Positions 18,701 through 29,362 of a DNA stretch of 64,000 nucleotides are shown in pieces. The position numbers were made by a program, and so were the translations under genes. The stretch lies in contig NZ_VIRF01000078.1 in NCBI RefSeq assembly GCF_008107685.1, positions 62,001 to 126,000 on the forward strand. The letters run 5' to 3'. Numbering within the stretch: the stretch's first letter is position 1; each line of letters begins with the position of its first letter. The stretch comes from Novosphingobium sp. BW1. Lineage in GTDB: Bacteria > Pseudomonadota > Alphaproteobacteria > Sphingomonadales > Sphingomonadaceae. The notes beneath the pieces were generated by a model. The model was not told the origin of the DNA, searched no databases, and was given only the letters and a program-made list of their open reading frames with translations.

Positions 18701-20329
18701 TCAGTCGTTCCCCAAGATCAGTACCTGAACCTGCGGCTTCTTGCCCGACCAGCGCGTCGCCGCACGGCGGGTCGCAAGGCGCACCGCCTCATGGCGATCC
18801 TCAGGTGTGGCCTTGCGCGTACGCTGCAGAGCCTTGGCGACGTCTTCCTCAGCCTCGACCACGAAATCGGCGTAGTCCTCGTCAAGCGGCAAGCCAACGG
18901 CGCTTACCTTGACCTTTCCATTCAGCGTCGCGGCGACCGAGACGACGCCCTGGTAAGAAATGCGCCGACGCATCACCATCGCTTCGCCATCGGCCGGCGC
19001 AATGATGTCGCCATCGAGAAGGAGGCGTCCTGAATGCACTTCACCGAACTTGCCCGGATGCCCGGGAGCCAGGCGGACAAGGTCGCCATTCTTCTGGAAC
19101 ACCGCCTTGGGAATCCCGCAGGACCGGCCAAACGCAGCCTGTTCCTTCATGTGGCGCACTTCGCCGTGAACCGGCATGAGAACCTCGGGACGGATCCAAC
19201 TGTACAAGGCTTGGAGCTCCGGACGGCCCGGATGTCCCGACACATGGATCAAGCTCTGACGATCCGTGACAACCTTGACACCGGCCTCCGCCAGACGGTT
19301 CTGAATGCGTCCAATCGGGATCTCGTTCCCCGGAATCTGGCGGCTCGAAAAGAGGACCACATCGCCCTTGTCCAGCTTGATCGTATGATTGCCATCGGCG
19401 ATCCGGGCCAGCGCTGCGCGCGCCTCACCCTGCCCGCCGGTGGCCACGATCAGCACATCATCGCGTGGCAGGTCCATGGCCTCGTCCGCTTCGATGACCT
19501 CTGGGAAATCAGGCAGATACCCGCAGGATTTAGCAACCCCGATAATACGGTCGAGCGAGCGGCCCGCGACACAGAGCTGGCGCCCCGTCTTGACGGCAAT
19601 CGCGCCCAAGGTCTGGAGACGCGCCACATTGGAGGCGAACGTCGTTACAAGAACCCGCCGTCCTTCATGGCGCGAGATTTCCTCGAGCAGCCCCTCGTAA
19701 ACAGCGCCTTCGGAACCGGAAGCCTTGGGATTGAACACGTTGGTGGAATCGCAAACGAGGGCAAGCACGCCCTCGTCGCCAATCGCCCGCAACTCGTCTT
19801 CGGTCGCAGGCACGCCCACCTGAGGGGCTTCATCCAGCTTCCAGTCGCCAGTGTGGAAGATGCGACCATAGGGCGTGTCGATGACGAGCGCGTTGCCTTC
19901 GGCAATCGAGTGGGCGAGCGGCACGTAGCGGATACCGAACGGTCCCAGATCAAAAGGCTCCTCATCCTGGACCACGATCAGTTCGATTTCGCCTGCAATC
20001 CCCGCCTCTTCGAGCTTCGCCGCGACCAGTTTGGCCGTGAAGGGCGTAGCATAGATGGGAACACCAAGATCCTGTGCGAAATAGGGCACTGCACCGATAT
20101 GATCCTCGTGCGCATGCGTGAGCACGATGCCCAGCAGGTTCTCCCGCTCGGACTCGATGAACTCCAGGTCCGCAAAGACAAGATCAACCCCGGGATATTC
20201 ATTCATGCCGAAGGTCATGCCCAGATCGACCATCAACCACTTGCCCTGGCACCCGTAGAGATTGACGTTCATGCCAATCTCTCCCGAGCCGCCAAGGGCA
20301 CAAAAGATCAGTTCCTTACCCGGTATCAC
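18701..20329 (-). CDS. rnj: Ribonuclease J (metallo-beta-lactamase/beta-CASP)
   Basis: A 542-residue RNase J with 5'-3' exonuclease and endonuclease activity in RNA decay and rRNA maturation. The metal-binding motif THAHEDHIG is near residue 71. The later ligands ([18 protein letters not shown]), the beta-CASP part and the [10 protein letters not shown] motif are also present. The start is a GTG at 20329 whose GTGA overlaps the coaX stop. The nuo-birA-coaX-rnj order recurs in sphingomonads. Confidence 0.94.
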   Translation of the reverse strand: MIPGKELIFCALGGSGEIGMNVNLYGCQGKWLMVDLGMTFGMNEYPGVDLVFADLEFIESERENLLGIVLTHAHEDHIGAVPYFAQDLGVPIYATPFTAKLVAAKLEEAGIAGEIELIVVQDEEPFDLGPFGIRYVPLAHSIAEGNALVIDTPYGRIFHTGDWKLDEAPQVGVPATEDELRAIGDEGVLALVCDSTNVFNPKASGSEGAVYEGLLEEISRHEGRRVLVTTFASNVARLQTLGAIAVKTGRQLCVAGRSLDRIIGVAKSCGYLPDFPEVIEADEAMDLPRDDVLIVATGGQGEARAALARIADGNHTIKLDKGDVVLFSSRQIPGNEIPIGRIQNRLAEAGVKVVTDRQSLIHVSGHPGRPELQALYSWIRPEVLMPVHGEVRHMKEQAAFGRSCGIPKAVFQKNGDLVRLAPGHPGKFGEVHSGRLLLDGDIIAPADGEAMVMRRRISYQGVVSVAATLNGKVKVSAVGLPLDEDYADFVVEAEEDVAKALQRTRKATPEDRHEAVRLATRRAATRWSGKKPQVQVLILGND

Positions 20330-21105
20330 TTGGTCGATGCTCTCTCTGCAAGAATGGCCAGCCCCTCGAGCGTCAGATTCGCTTCGACGGCGTCAAAAAT
20401 GTCGGTTGCCTTGTCGAACAGCACCGCCAGGCCTCCAGTCGCGATGACTTTCGCCGGACGGCCGATCTGACGCTGCATACGCGCGATCAAGCCTTCCATC
20501 ATCGCGACATAGCCCCAGAAAACGCCGATCAGCATCTGGTCCTCTGTATTGCGACCGATGACCGAGGTCGAGCTGGGAACGGCAATGCCGATGCGCGGCA
20601 GCTTGGCGGTATTGCCCACAAGTGCGTCGAGGGACAGGTTGATGCCAGGCGCGATGATACCGCCCTTGTAGGCACCATTGAAATCAACCGCATCGAAGGT
20701 GGTCGCCGTTCCGAAGTCGACAACAATGAGGTCTCCTTCGTACTTGGCATGAGCCCCGATCGCATTGACCGCGCGGTCGGCACCCAGCGTACGGGGCTCA
20801 TCCACATCGATCTCAATATCATAGGTTGCCCTGCCGACACCCGCGACAAGAGGTTCGACATCGAAATAGTGCCGGCACAGCACCTCGAGATTGTGCAGCG
20901 CGCGCGGCACTACGGTCGAAATGATGATGCTGTCTATGGCGTCGCGATCCACCTTGTGGATGTCAAGCAACTGCATCAGCCACACCGCGTATTCATCGCC
21001 GGTCCGGCGCGCATCTGAAGCAATGCGCCACCGCGCCCGAACCTCGGAGCCCTCGAACAGCGCAAACACGACATTCGTGTTCCCGGCATCAATTGCAAGC
21101 AGCAT
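20326..21105 (-). CDS. coaX: Type III pantothenate kinase
   Basis: A 259-residue ASKHA-fold kinase phosphorylating pantothenate, the first step of CoA synthesis. The phosphate-binding loop is [14 protein letters not shown] at the N-terminus. [12 protein letters not shown] and [14 protein letters not shown] follow, with the usual catalytic aspartate. ATG at 21105 is preferred to an upstream TTG because it puts [10 protein letters not shown] at the start and has AGAGG at a suitable distance. It is 17 bp downstream of birA. Confidence 0.94.
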   Translation of the reverse strand: MLLAIDAGNTNVVFALFEGSEVRARWRIASDARRTGDEYAVWLMQLLDIHKVDRDAIDSIIISTVVPRALHNLEVLCRHYFDVEPLVAGVGRATYDIEIDVDEPRTLGADRAVNAIGAHAKYEGDLIVVDFGTATTFDAVDFNGAYKGGIIAPGINLSLDALVGNTAKLPRIGIAVPSSTSVIGRNTEDQMLIGVFWGYVAMMEGLIARMQRQIGRPAKVIATGGLAVLFDKATDIFDAVEANLTLEGLAILAERASTK

Positions 21106-21122
21106 GAAAGGCAACCTCTAAC

Positions 21123-21845
21123 TCAACCCGGGATATTGGGTAGAAACACATCGCCGGCATGGATCTCGCGTACAATCTCATCCGCGCATCGCAGCCGCAG
21201 GCTCCCTTCCGGCGACAGCCCGTCAAATCGCCCCGAAACAGGCTCTTCACCGGGAGGATGAACGCGAAGGACCGTTCCCTTTGGATGGGCCGCAGTCTGC
21301 CAGCGCCGCAGCAATGGAGCAAGCCCTGCCCCGCGCCAGCGCTCCAGCTCCAGGGCAAAAGCCTCGTGAAGGCGCTCGGCAAACGCGTCACGATCAACCG
21401 TTGCGCCGTAAGCACGCAAGCTCGTTACGGGCCGGTCGGGCAAATCCGGGACCGAGCACAGGTTCACCCCCACACCCACAACAACGCGTCCCTGGATCAT
21501 TTCCAGGAGAACCCCCGCCAGCTTCGCGCCATTGAGCAGGAGGTCGTTCGGCCACTTGATGACGAGGTCATCGCGGGAAGGCAGAAAGCCGCCCACGGCC
21601 TCGTGAACGGCTAACGCAACGACAAACGCCAGCGTAGATGGAGCGGGCTGGCCCGGGCTCCAATGCACCACCGTCGAGCCCATGAAATTGCCCGAGCCAT
21701 CGAACCAGTCACGGCCCAGGCGTCCCCTCCCCTGCGACTGGCGGTCTGCAACCAGCCAGTCGCCCTCGGGAAGGTAATCGCCCCGCTTCAACCGGTCGAC
21801 CAAATCGAAGTTGGTCGAACCAGTTTCCTCAACGTACCGGATCAA
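21123..21845 (-). CDS. birA: Biotin--[acetyl-CoA carboxylase] ligase
   Basis: A 240-residue biotin protein ligase with the biotinyl-adenylate loop GRGRLGRDW, the KWPNDLLL motif and KLAGVLLE. It lacks the N-terminal winged helix of E. coli BirA, so it is a ligase only and not a biotin-operon repressor. The start is a TTG at 21845: the frame is closed just upstream by the nuoN stop, which lies in the same frame. It is the first non-nuo gene of the operon tail. Confidence 0.92.
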   Translation of the reverse strand: MIRYVEETGSTNFDLVDRLKRGDYLPEGDWLVADRQSQGRGRLGRDWFDGSGNFMGSTVVHWSPGQPAPSTLAFVVALAVHEAVGGFLPSRDDLVIKWPNDLLLNGAKLAGVLLEMIQGRVVVGVGVNLCSVPDLPDRPVTSLRAYGATVDRDAFAERLHEAFALELERWRGAGLAPLLRRWQTAAHPKGTVLRVHPPGEEPVSGRFDGLSPEGSLRLRCADEIVREIHAGDVFLPNIPG

Positions 21846-21857
21846 GACGGAGCCGGA

Positions 21858-23321
21858 TCACAGAGCGGCGAAAAGAGCGGTCGTCGCCGTGTTGGCGGTC
21901 TCGCCCAGCCACGAAGTCAGCAGGTAACCCAGCGGCGAGATGAACGCACAGGCGACCACGAGGATGAGCTTGTGCCAGACGTCGCTCTCACCCTTCACCA
22001 CATCGGCGGGCTCGTCGAAGTACATGACCTTGACGACCTTGAGGTAGTAGAAGGCGCCGATGACCGAAGCGGCGATACCGATAAAGGCCAGCGCGAGCAT
22101 GTCGGCCTGGACCGCAGCCTGGAAGACCACAAACTTGCCCCAGAAACCGAACAGAGGCGGGATACCGGCAAGGCTGAACATCACGGTCGCGAGCGCCAGC
22201 GCGAGGCCCGGACGCGTACGCGAGAGACCCGCCAGCTTGGGGATATCCTCGACGTAGTTGCCGTTCTCGTCCTTGAGCATCAGAATAGCGGTAAAACCGG
22301 CAATCGACATCGCAACGTAGATGGTCACGTAGATCAGCATGCCCGAGGCACCGGCCTGCGTGGCCGTGGCAAGTCCGACGAGGATGAAGCCCACATTGTT
22401 GATCGACGAGTAGGCCATCAGGCGCTTGATGTTGCTCTGGCCGATGGCGCCAAGAGCGCCCACAACGATCGAGGCCAGCGCGACGAAGAGGATGATCTGC
22501 TGCCAGGCTGCCGCCTGATCACCAAAGGCATCCAGGAGAACGCGCATGATGAGGCCGAGACCCGCCACCTTGGGCGCCGTCGCGAAGAAGGTGGTCACCG
22601 GCGTCGGTGCACCTTCGTAAACGTCCGGTGTCCACATGTGGAACGGCACGGCGCTGATCTTGAAGGCCAGACCCGCCAGCATGAACACGATGCCGAACAA
22701 CGCGCCGTTCGAGAGGCCTTCCGAAACGCTGGCGTTGATGCCTACGAACGACGTGGTACCGGCGAAACCGTACGTCAGGCTCATGCCGAAGAGCAGGATG
22801 CCCGAGGCCAGAGCGCCCAGCACAAAGTACTTGAGTCCCGCTTCCGCCGAACGTCCGTCGCTTCGCAGGATCGCAGCCAGAACGTAAGAGGAAAGCGACA
22901 TCATCTCTAGACCGATGTAGAGCGTCAGCAAATCGGCAGCCGACACCATCATGCCCATGCCTACCGTCGCGAAAAGCACGAGCAGCGGGAATTCGGCACG
23001 CATCGAATCGTAGCGTTCGAAGTAGCTCGGCGCGAGAACCAGCGTAACCGCAGCCGAACCATAGATCAGAATCTTGGCGTAGCTGGCAAAAGCGTCCGCC
23101 CGGAACTGGCCGAAGAAGGCCGAGGTTTCTGGCCCCATCGCCCCGCCGCAAAGGGCAGGAGCGACAAGAACCATGGCCGCGACGAGCGTGGCGACCGACA
23201 CGATCGAGATGAGGCGGCTCGCCTTGTCCCCGCCCCAGGCGGCGACAAGGAGCAGAACCAGGCCTGCGACGGTGATTGTTTCTTCAGGCGCGATCAGGCG
23301 CAGCGACTGCGACCAGTCCAT
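21858..23321 (-). CDS. nuoN: NADH-quinone oxidoreductase subunit N
   Basis: A 487-residue antiporter-like membrane subunit of complex I with about 14 TM helices. Family sequences such as YIGLEMMSLSSYVLAA, FHMWTPDVYEGAP and RLMAYSSINNVGF, with the conserved Lys and Glu residues of the proton path, are present. The ATG overlaps the nuoM stop by one base (TGATG). It is the last nuo gene. Confidence 0.96.
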   Translation of the reverse strand: MDWSQSLRLIAPEETITVAGLVLLLVAAWGGDKASRLISIVSVATLVAAMVLVAPALCGGAMGPETSAFFGQFRADAFASYAKILIYGSAAVTLVLAPSYFERYDSMRAEFPLLVLFATVGMGMMVSAADLLTLYIGLEMMSLSSYVLAAILRSDGRSAEAGLKYFVLGALASGILLFGMSLTYGFAGTTSFVGINASVSEGLSNGALFGIVFMLAGLAFKISAVPFHMWTPDVYEGAPTPVTTFFATAPKVAGLGLIMRVLLDAFGDQAAAWQQIILFVALASIVVGALGAIGQSNIKRLMAYSSINNVGFILVGLATATQAGASGMLIYVTIYVAMSIAGFTAILMLKDENGNYVEDIPKLAGLSRTRPGLALALATVMFSLAGIPPLFGFWGKFVVFQAAVQADMLALAFIGIAASVIGAFYYLKVVKVMYFDEPADVVKGESDVWHKLILVVACAFISPLGYLLTSWLGETANTATTALFAAL

Positions 23322-24859
23322 CAGTGTGCCCCCTCATGCGCAGAGACTTCTTCATGCGCAGGCTTAGGATTGCCTGCCGTCGGCTTGGCATCACCCTCCG
23401 GCGCCGCACGGGCGATCCGGGCTTCCAGCGCGGCAATATCGGCGCGCATCGGAGCCATGAAGCTCTCAGGGTAGATGCCCATCCACAGAACCGGAATACC
23501 AAGCGCGACAACCATCAGGATCTCACGCGCGTCCAGGTCCGGCATGGCGGCGGCATCGGCGTTCTTCTGGGGGCCAAAGACCACCCGGCGGTAAAGGTAG
23601 AGCATGTAGGCAGCACCCAGGATGATGCTGGTGGTGGAGATAAGGCCAACCCAGCTCGAGACCTGGTAAGCACCTGCAAGGCTCAGGAATTCGCCAACGA
23701 ACCCGCTCGTACCCGGCAGACCGATGGAAGCCATCGTGAACAGCAGGAAGAACAGCGCGTAACGCGGCATGTTGATGGCAAGACCGCCGTAGCGGGCGAT
23801 CTCACGGGTGTGGAGACGGTCGTAGATGATGCCCACGCACAGGAACAGCGCGCCCGACACGAGACCGTGGCTGAGCATGACCAGCATCGAACCTTCGAGA
23901 CCCTGCGCGTTGAACGCGAAGAGACCGACGGTCACAATCGCCATGTGTGCGACTGACGAATAGGCAATCAGCTTCTTCATATCGTCCTGCACCAGCGCGA
24001 TCAGAGAGGTCACAACCACAGCCGTCATCGACAGACCCCAGATCAGCGGCGCGAACTGTGCCGAGGCTTCGGGGAACATCGGGAGCGAGAAGCGGATGAA
24101 GCCATAACCGCCCATCTTCAGGAGGACACCGGCCAGAATGACCGAGCCCGCCGTCGGCGCCTGAACGTGCGCCGCGGGAAGCCAGGTGTGCACCGGCCAC
24201 ATCGGCATCTTCACGGCGAAGCTCGCGAAGAAGGCCAACCACAGCCAAGTCTGTGCCTGGGGATCGAAATCGTAGGCCATCAGGGTCGGGATGTCGGTCG
24301 TGCCCGAAACATTCACCATCCACAGCATCGCGATCAGCATAAGCACCGAACCGAGAAGCGTGTAGAGGAAGAATTTGTACGACGCGTAGATACGGTCTGC
24401 ACCGCCCCAAATGCCGATGATCAGATACATCGGGATCAGGCCAGCTTCGAAGAAGATGTAGAACAGGAAGAGATCCTGAGCGGCGAACACACCGATCATG
24501 AGCATCTCGACCAGCAGAAAGGCGGCCATGTACTCACCCACACGCTTCTCAACCGACTTCCAGCTCGCGCCGATGCAGACCGGCATGAGGAAAACGGAGA
24601 GCATGATCAGGAGGAGAGCAATGCCATCGATACCCAGGGCATACTTGAAGCCCGCGAAGAGCGCATGGCTCTCCTGGAACTGCCACTGGGCACCGCCCAC
24701 ATCGAAATTAAGCCAAAGGACAACACCAAGAGCCAGATTGGCCAGGGTTGCGGCCAGCGCGAGGACACGCGCTGACTTGGCATCAAGGTAAAGACACACC
24801 AGTGCCGCCGCGAGCGGCACTAGGAGCATCAGACTGAGGATCGGAAAACCACTCATCAT
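23321..24859 (-). CDS. nuoM: NADH-quinone oxidoreductase subunit M
   Basis: A 512-residue antiporter-like proton-pumping subunit. Visible are FYIFFEAGLIPMYLIIGIWGG (its Glu is the conserved TM5 residue), the MWPVHTWLPAAHVQAPT motif and KKLIAYSSVAHM. It ends with a hydrophilic tail of about 25 residues rich in Ala, Glu and His that is not part of the conserved core. It sits between nuoL and nuoN with almost no spacing. Confidence 0.96.
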   Translation of the reverse strand: MMSGFPILSLMLLVPLAAALVCLYLDAKSARVLALAATLANLALGVVLWLNFDVGGAQWQFQESHALFAGFKYALGIDGIALLLIMLSVFLMPVCIGASWKSVEKRVGEYMAAFLLVEMLMIGVFAAQDLFLFYIFFEAGLIPMYLIIGIWGGADRIYASYKFFLYTLLGSVLMLIAMLWMVNVSGTTDIPTLMAYDFDPQAQTWLWLAFFASFAVKMPMWPVHTWLPAAHVQAPTAGSVILAGVLLKMGGYGFIRFSLPMFPEASAQFAPLIWGLSMTAVVVTSLIALVQDDMKKLIAYSSVAHMAIVTVGLFAFNAQGLEGSMLVMLSHGLVSGALFLCVGIIYDRLHTREIARYGGLAINMPRYALFFLLFTMASIGLPGTSGFVGEFLSLAGAYQVSSWVGLISTTSIILGAAYMLYLYRRVVFGPQKNADAAAMPDLDAREILMVVALGIPVLWMGIYPESFMAPMRADIAALEARIARAAPEGDAKPTAGNPKPAHEEVSAHEGAH

Positions 24860-24860
24860 C

Positions 24861-26894
24861 TTATCCCGCGATCACCCAGCTGATGGCGCCAACAAGGCCC
24901 AGCAGCATGACTAGAGCGTAGCTGTACAGGTAGCCCGACTGGACCTTCTGCGCATAGGTCGAACCCTTGGACACGACCCAGGCCGCGCCGTCCGGACCGA
25001 ACCGGTCGATAATCCCGATATCGAGCACCTTCCAGAACAGCTTGCCGAAAGCGAAGGCGCCCTTGATGAACACGAGATTGTAAAGTTCGTCGAACATCCA
25101 CTTGCGGTAGACGAAGGTGTAGACCGGGCCGATCTGCTCCACGACCTTGGCGGGGAACGACGTGTTCTTGATGTAACCATACCAGGCAATGACAAGGCCG
25201 ATCAGCATCACGATAAAGGGCATGTACTTGTAGATACCCGAGACTTCATGGAGCGAATGGATCAGGTGCTCGTGGAAGACGAGACCGCCCTGCCAAAACT
25301 CACCCGTACCTTCACTGACGAACCAGTGCTGGAACGCGAAGCCGGCAACCACAGCACCAACCGAGAGAATGATCAGCGGCAGCAGCATGACCAGCGGGCT
25401 CTCGTGCGGGTGGTAGCCACCGGTGCCCTCAAGCGCGTGGCCGTGATTGCCCTTGCCGTGGTCATCGTGACCGTGGCCGTGGCCGTGGGCATCATGGACA
25501 GCGTGCTGGATGTGCTCCGAACCGGCCCAACGGGGCTTGCCGAAGAAGGTGAGGAACACCAGGCGCCACGAGTAGAAGCTCGTCATCAGAGCGGCGGCGA
25601 TACCCATCCAATAGGCGAAGAGGCCCATCGAGGTGCCGCTCGCGAACGCGGCTTCGATGATCGAGTCTTTCGAATAGTACCCGGCAAAGCCGACACCGAA
25701 GAGCCCCACCCCCGTAATCGCCAGCGTGCCCATCGTCATGGCCCAGAAAGTTACCGGGATCTTCTTACGAAGGTCGCCGTAGAACCGCATGTTCTGCTCG
25801 TGGTGCATCGCGTGGATGACCGAACCGGCGCAGAGGAACAGCAGAGCTTTGAAGAAGGCGTGCGTAAAGAGGTGGAACATCGCCGAGCCGAACGCGCCGA
25901 CACCGATGGCGAAGAACATGTAGCCGAGCTGCGAACAGGTCGAGTACGCGATCACGCGCTTGATGTCCCACTGTGTGCAGCCAACGGTTGCCGCGAAGAA
26001 GCAGGTGGCCGCACCGATGAAAGTGATGACAGTCATCGTCGTGGCGCTGGCTTCGAACATCGGCGAAAGGCGGCAACACATAAAGACACCGGCGGTGACC
26101 ATGGTCGCCGCGTGGATCAGGGCCGAGACCGGGGTCGGGCCTTCCATCGCGTCCGGGAGCCAGGTGTGAAGGCCCAGCTGCGCTGACTTACCCATCGCGC
26201 CCACGAACAGCAGCAGCGTGATCACCGTCATCGTATCGGCACGCATGCCGAGGAAGCCGATGGTCGAGCCCGCCATGCCCGGAACCGCATCCAGAATCTC
26301 GGGGATCGAGACGGTGCCAAAGACAATGTAGGTGCCAAAGATGCCAAGCATGAACCCAAGGTCACCAACGCGGTTGACGACGAAGGCCTTGATAGCAGCC
26401 GCACCGGCCGAAGGCTTGCGCAGGTAGAAACCGATCAGAAGGTACGAGGCGAGGCCCACGCCTTCCCAACCGAAGAACATCTGCACCAGGTTGTCGGCCG
26501 TCACCAGCATGAGCATCATGAAGGTGAAGAGTGAGAGGTAAGCGAAGAAGCGTGGCTTGTCCGGCTCATCGTCCATGTACCCCCACGAGTAGAGGTGCAC
26601 GAGCGAGGAGACCGAAGTCACGACAACCAGCATGACGGCAGTCAGCGTATCGACGCGCAGCGCCCAGTCGAAGACGAAGCTACCCGAGGCAACCCAGTGT
26701 AGGACCGGAACCACCGTCGGCTCAGCCGAGCCGGTGAGGTAGGGGATGAAGACCGACCAGGACAGGGCGGCGGAGATGAACAGGCCTACGGTCGTGATGA
26801 CCTTGGCCGCCATTCCACCGAGATCCTTGTTCCCAAGGCCAGTGATGATCGCTGCCAGAAGCGGCAGGAATACGATGATCAGGATCGGGTGCAA
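24861..26894 (-). CDS. nuoL: NADH-quinone oxidoreductase subunit L
   Basis: A 677-residue subunit, the largest antiporter-like protein of complex I, whose long lateral helix braces the membrane arm. Core motifs are FFGWEGVGLASYLLIGF, GLHTWLPDAMEGPTPVSAL and KRVIAYSTCSQLGYMF. A loop at about residues 465-510 is an unusually histidine-rich stretch (about 13 His in 45 residues, with repeated H-G) facing the soluble phase. It lies 4 bp after nuoK. Confidence 0.96.
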   Translation of the reverse strand: MHPILIIVFLPLLAAIITGLGNKDLGGMAAKVITTVGLFISAALSWSVFIPYLTGSAEPTVVPVLHWVASGSFVFDWALRVDTLTAVMLVVVTSVSSLVHLYSWGYMDDEPDKPRFFAYLSLFTFMMLMLVTADNLVQMFFGWEGVGLASYLLIGFYLRKPSAGAAAIKAFVVNRVGDLGFMLGIFGTYIVFGTVSIPEILDAVPGMAGSTIGFLGMRADTMTVITLLLFVGAMGKSAQLGLHTWLPDAMEGPTPVSALIHAATMVTAGVFMCCRLSPMFEASATTMTVITFIGAATCFFAATVGCTQWDIKRVIAYSTCSQLGYMFFAIGVGAFGSAMFHLFTHAFFKALLFLCAGSVIHAMHHEQNMRFYGDLRKKIPVTFWAMTMGTLAITGVGLFGVGFAGYYSKDSIIEAAFASGTSMGLFAYWMGIAAALMTSFYSWRLVFLTFFGKPRWAGSEHIQHAVHDAHGHGHGHDDHGKGNHGHALEGTGGYHPHESPLVMLLPLIILSVGAVVAGFAFQHWFVSEGTGEFWQGGLVFHEHLIHSLHEVSGIYKYMPFIVMLIGLVIAWYGYIKNTSFPAKVVEQIGPVYTFVYRKWMFDELYNLVFIKGAFAFGKLFWKVLDIGIIDRFGPDGAAWVVSKGSTYAQKVQSGYLYSYALVMLLGLVGAISWVIAG

Positions 26895-26898
26895 GGCC

Positions 26899-27204
26899 TT
26901 ATCCCTTCATCCGGTTGACGTCGTCGACGGCAATAGTGCCGCGGCCACGGAAGTAGATAACGAGGATCGCCAGACCTACTGCGGCTTCACCCGCGGCGAC
27001 AGTCAGAACGAACATGGCGAAAATCTGGCCCGTCAGATCGCCAAGGAAGGCACTGAACGCAACGAGATTGATGTTCACCGCGAGCAGAATGAGTTCAATC
27101 GCCATGAGGACGATGATCACGTTCTTGCGGTTGAGGAAAATGCCGAGGACACCGAGCACGAACAAGATCGAGCTCACCACGACATAGTGTTCGACGCCGA
27201 TCAC
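26899..27204 (-). CDS. nuoK: NADH-quinone oxidoreductase subunit K
   Basis: A 101-residue, three-TM subunit. The two membrane glutamates used in proton translocation are in [13 protein letters not shown] and [13 protein letters not shown]. The ATG overlaps the nuoJ stop (ATGA, 27201-27204). Confidence 0.96.
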   Translation of the reverse strand: MIGVEHYVVVSSILFVLGVLGIFLNRKNVIIVLMAIELILLAVNINLVAFSAFLGDLTGQIFAMFVLTVAAGEAAVGLAILVIYFRGRGTIAVDDVNRMKG

Positions 27205-27818
27205 AGCGTAACCCCCTTGCCCACTTCGGGCTTCACGTTGACGGTCGCCTCGTCGGGACGACGTGCGTTCTGCTTGGAGATGTTCTGAACGAGCGCCTCG
27301 CCGCGCTGACGATGGGTCAGGACGATGGCACCGATCATGGCGACAAGCAGGATGATACCGGCTGCCTCGAAGAGGAACAGGTAGCGGCTGTAGAGAAGCG
27401 CACCGATGGCAGTCGTGTTCGAGAGGCCCTCGGCGACGGCGGCGGTACCATCCGGCGTGCCGAGCTCAAGTGAACCGGCGCGATAGGCCCCGACTCCAAG
27501 GACGATCTCAGCCAGAAGGACAAGCGCGACAAGCGCCCCCAGCGGGAAATAGCGAACGAAGCCTGCGCGCAGTTCGGCGAAGTCGATGTCGAGCATCATG
27601 ACGACGAACAGGAACAGGACGGCGACCGCGCCCACGTAGACGATAACAAGCAGCATCGCGATGAATTCCGCACCGACCAGCACCATCAGGCCCGCAGCGT
27701 TGAAGAACGCCAGGATGAGCCAGAGGACCGAATGCACCGGGTTGCGCGAAAGGATAGTGATCGCGCCTGAGGCGACGGTCATCACCGCGAAGAGATAGAA
27801 GGCAATAACGTGAATCAT
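27201..27818 (-). CDS. nuoJ: NADH-quinone oxidoreductase subunit J
   Basis: A 205-residue, five-TM subunit with the conserved [26 protein letters not shown] helix region that carries the pi-bulge of the coupling path. The hydrophilic C-terminal tail of about 40 residues is variable in the family. It is 15 bp downstream of nuoI. Confidence 0.95.
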   Translation of the reverse strand: MIHVIAFYLFAVMTVASGAITILSRNPVHSVLWLILAFFNAAGLMVLVGAEFIAMLLVIVYVGAVAVLFLFVVMMLDIDFAELRAGFVRYFPLGALVALVLLAEIVLGVGAYRAGSLELGTPDGTAAVAEGLSNTTAIGALLYSRYLFLFEAAGIILLVAMIGAIVLTHRQRGEALVQNISKQNARRPDEATVNVKPEVGKGVTL

Positions 27819-27833
27819 GACCGCGCGAGCCCC

Positions 27834-28319
27834 CTAGCGATACGGCGCATCGGCTTCAAGGTTCGCGGCGATTGCACGCTCCCACTTATCGCCGTTCGCC
27901 AAAAGCTTAGCCTTGTCATAGAGCAGTTCCTCACGCGTTTCTGTCGCGTATTCGAAGTTCGGCCCCTCGACGATCGCATCCACCGGGCACGCTTCCTGGC
28001 AGAAGCCGCAGTAGATGCACTTCGTCATGTCGATGTCGTAGCGCGTGGTGCGGCGCGAACCGTCGTCACGCGGCGCAGCTTCGATCGTGATCGCCTGTGC
28101 CGGACAGATTGCCTCACACAGCTTGCACGCAATGCAGCGCTCCTCGCCGTTGGGATAACGGCGAAGGGCATGCTCACCACGGAAACGGGGCGAAAGCGGG
28201 TTCTTCTCGAAGGGGTAGTTGATCGTCGCCTTCGGCTTGAAGAAATACTTCAGCGTCAGGGTGTGGGCCTTCACGAACTCATAGAGCGTGAAGGACTTTA
28301 CGAGTTGAGCGACGCTCAT
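27834..28319 (-). CDS. nuoI: NADH-quinone oxidoreductase subunit I (two 4Fe-4S ferredoxin-like)
   Basis: A 161-residue subunit carrying clusters N6a and N6b. Two CxxCxxCxxxCP motifs are present: [12 protein letters not shown] near residue 60 and [12 protein letters not shown] near residue 100. The ATG at 28319 shares one base with the nuoH stop. The frame is open far upstream inside nuoH, but NuoI proteins start with the short helix seen here ([14 protein letters not shown]). Confidence 0.96.
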   Translation of the reverse strand: MSVAQLVKSFTLYEFVKAHTLTLKYFFKPKATINYPFEKNPLSPRFRGEHALRRYPNGEERCIACKLCEAICPAQAITIEAAPRDDGSRRTTRYDIDMTKCIYCGFCQEACPVDAIVEGPNFEYATETREELLYDKAKLLANGDKWERAIAANLEADAPYR

Positions 28320-29362
28320 CAGGAATACCTCGTCAGCATCAGGTAGCCCGAGACCAGGACCACGAAGAGGAGCGAAACCGGCAGGAAGACCTTCCAGCCA
28401 AGACGCATCAGTTGGTCGTAGCGGTAGCGCGGGACGGTCGCCTTCACCCAGGAGAAGACGAAGAAGAAGAAGAAGACCTTGAGCAGGAACCAGATGAAGC
28501 CCGGGACAAGGTACAGCGGCGCCCAGTCCAGCGGCGGCAGCCAGCCACCGAAGAACAGCGTTGTGTTGAGCGCACACATCAGAAGGACGTTCGCGTATTC
28601 ACCCAGCCAGTAAGCGGCAAACGCCATTGACGAATATTCCGTCTGGTAACCGGCCACGAGTTCCGATTCCGCCTCGGTAAGGTCGAACGGCGCACGCTGG
28701 GTTTCCGCCAGCGAGGAAATGAGGAACATCACCCACATCGGGAACAGCAGCGGGTTAAACACAAAGCCGTTGAAGATGCCGAAGACATGCCCCTGCTGGG
28801 CCTTGACGATATCGTTCATATTGAACGTACCCGACCACAGGACGACACAGATTATGATGAAGCCAATGGAGACTTCGTACGAGATCATCTGGGCCGATGC
28901 GCGCATCGCGGAAAAGAAGGGATACTTCGAGTTCGATGCCCAGCCCGCCATGATCGTGCCGTACACACCCAACGAGCTGATCGCGAGAATGTAGAGCAGG
29001 CCGACGTTGATGTCGGCGAGCATGGCGCCCGAGTTGAACGGGATCACCGCCCACGCCATCAGCGCGATGGTGAAGGTCACCACCGGCGCGATGAGGAAGA
29101 TACCCTTGTTGGCAGCCGAAGGAACGATGGTTTCCTGGAGAAAAACCTTCAAACCGTCCGCAAACGACTGGAGGAGGCCGAAGGGGCCGACCACATTGGG
29201 GCCACGGCGAAGCGCCATGGCGGCCCAGATCTTGCGGTCGACGTAGATGATCATCGCAACGGCCAGCATCAGCGGCAAAGCGATGAGCAGAATGCCGCAG
29301 ATGGTCGCGACAAACCACGCCCAGTCATAGGTCATTCCAAGCGATTGGAAGAAAGCGGTCAT
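28319..29362 (-). CDS. nuoH: NADH-quinone oxidoreductase subunit H
   Basis: A 347-residue, eight-TM subunit forming the quinone-binding chamber with NuoB and NuoD. The [21 protein letters not shown] loop and the acidic [25 protein letters not shown] loop are fully conserved. The ATG overlaps the nuoG stop by four bases. Confidence 0.96.
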   Translation of the reverse strand: MTAFFQSLGMTYDWAWFVATICGILLIALPLMLAVAMIIYVDRKIWAAMALRRGPNVVGPFGLLQSFADGLKVFLQETIVPSAANKGIFLIAPVVTFTIALMAWAVIPFNSGAMLADINVGLLYILAISSLGVYGTIMAGWASNSKYPFFSAMRASAQMISYEVSIGFIIICVVLWSGTFNMNDIVKAQQGHVFGIFNGFVFNPLLFPMWVMFLISSLAETQRAPFDLTEAESELVAGYQTEYSSMAFAAYWLGEYANVLLMCALNTTLFFGGWLPPLDWAPLYLVPGFIWFLLKVFFFFFVFSWVKATVPRYRYDQLMRLGWKVFLPVSLLFVVLVSGYLMLTRYS

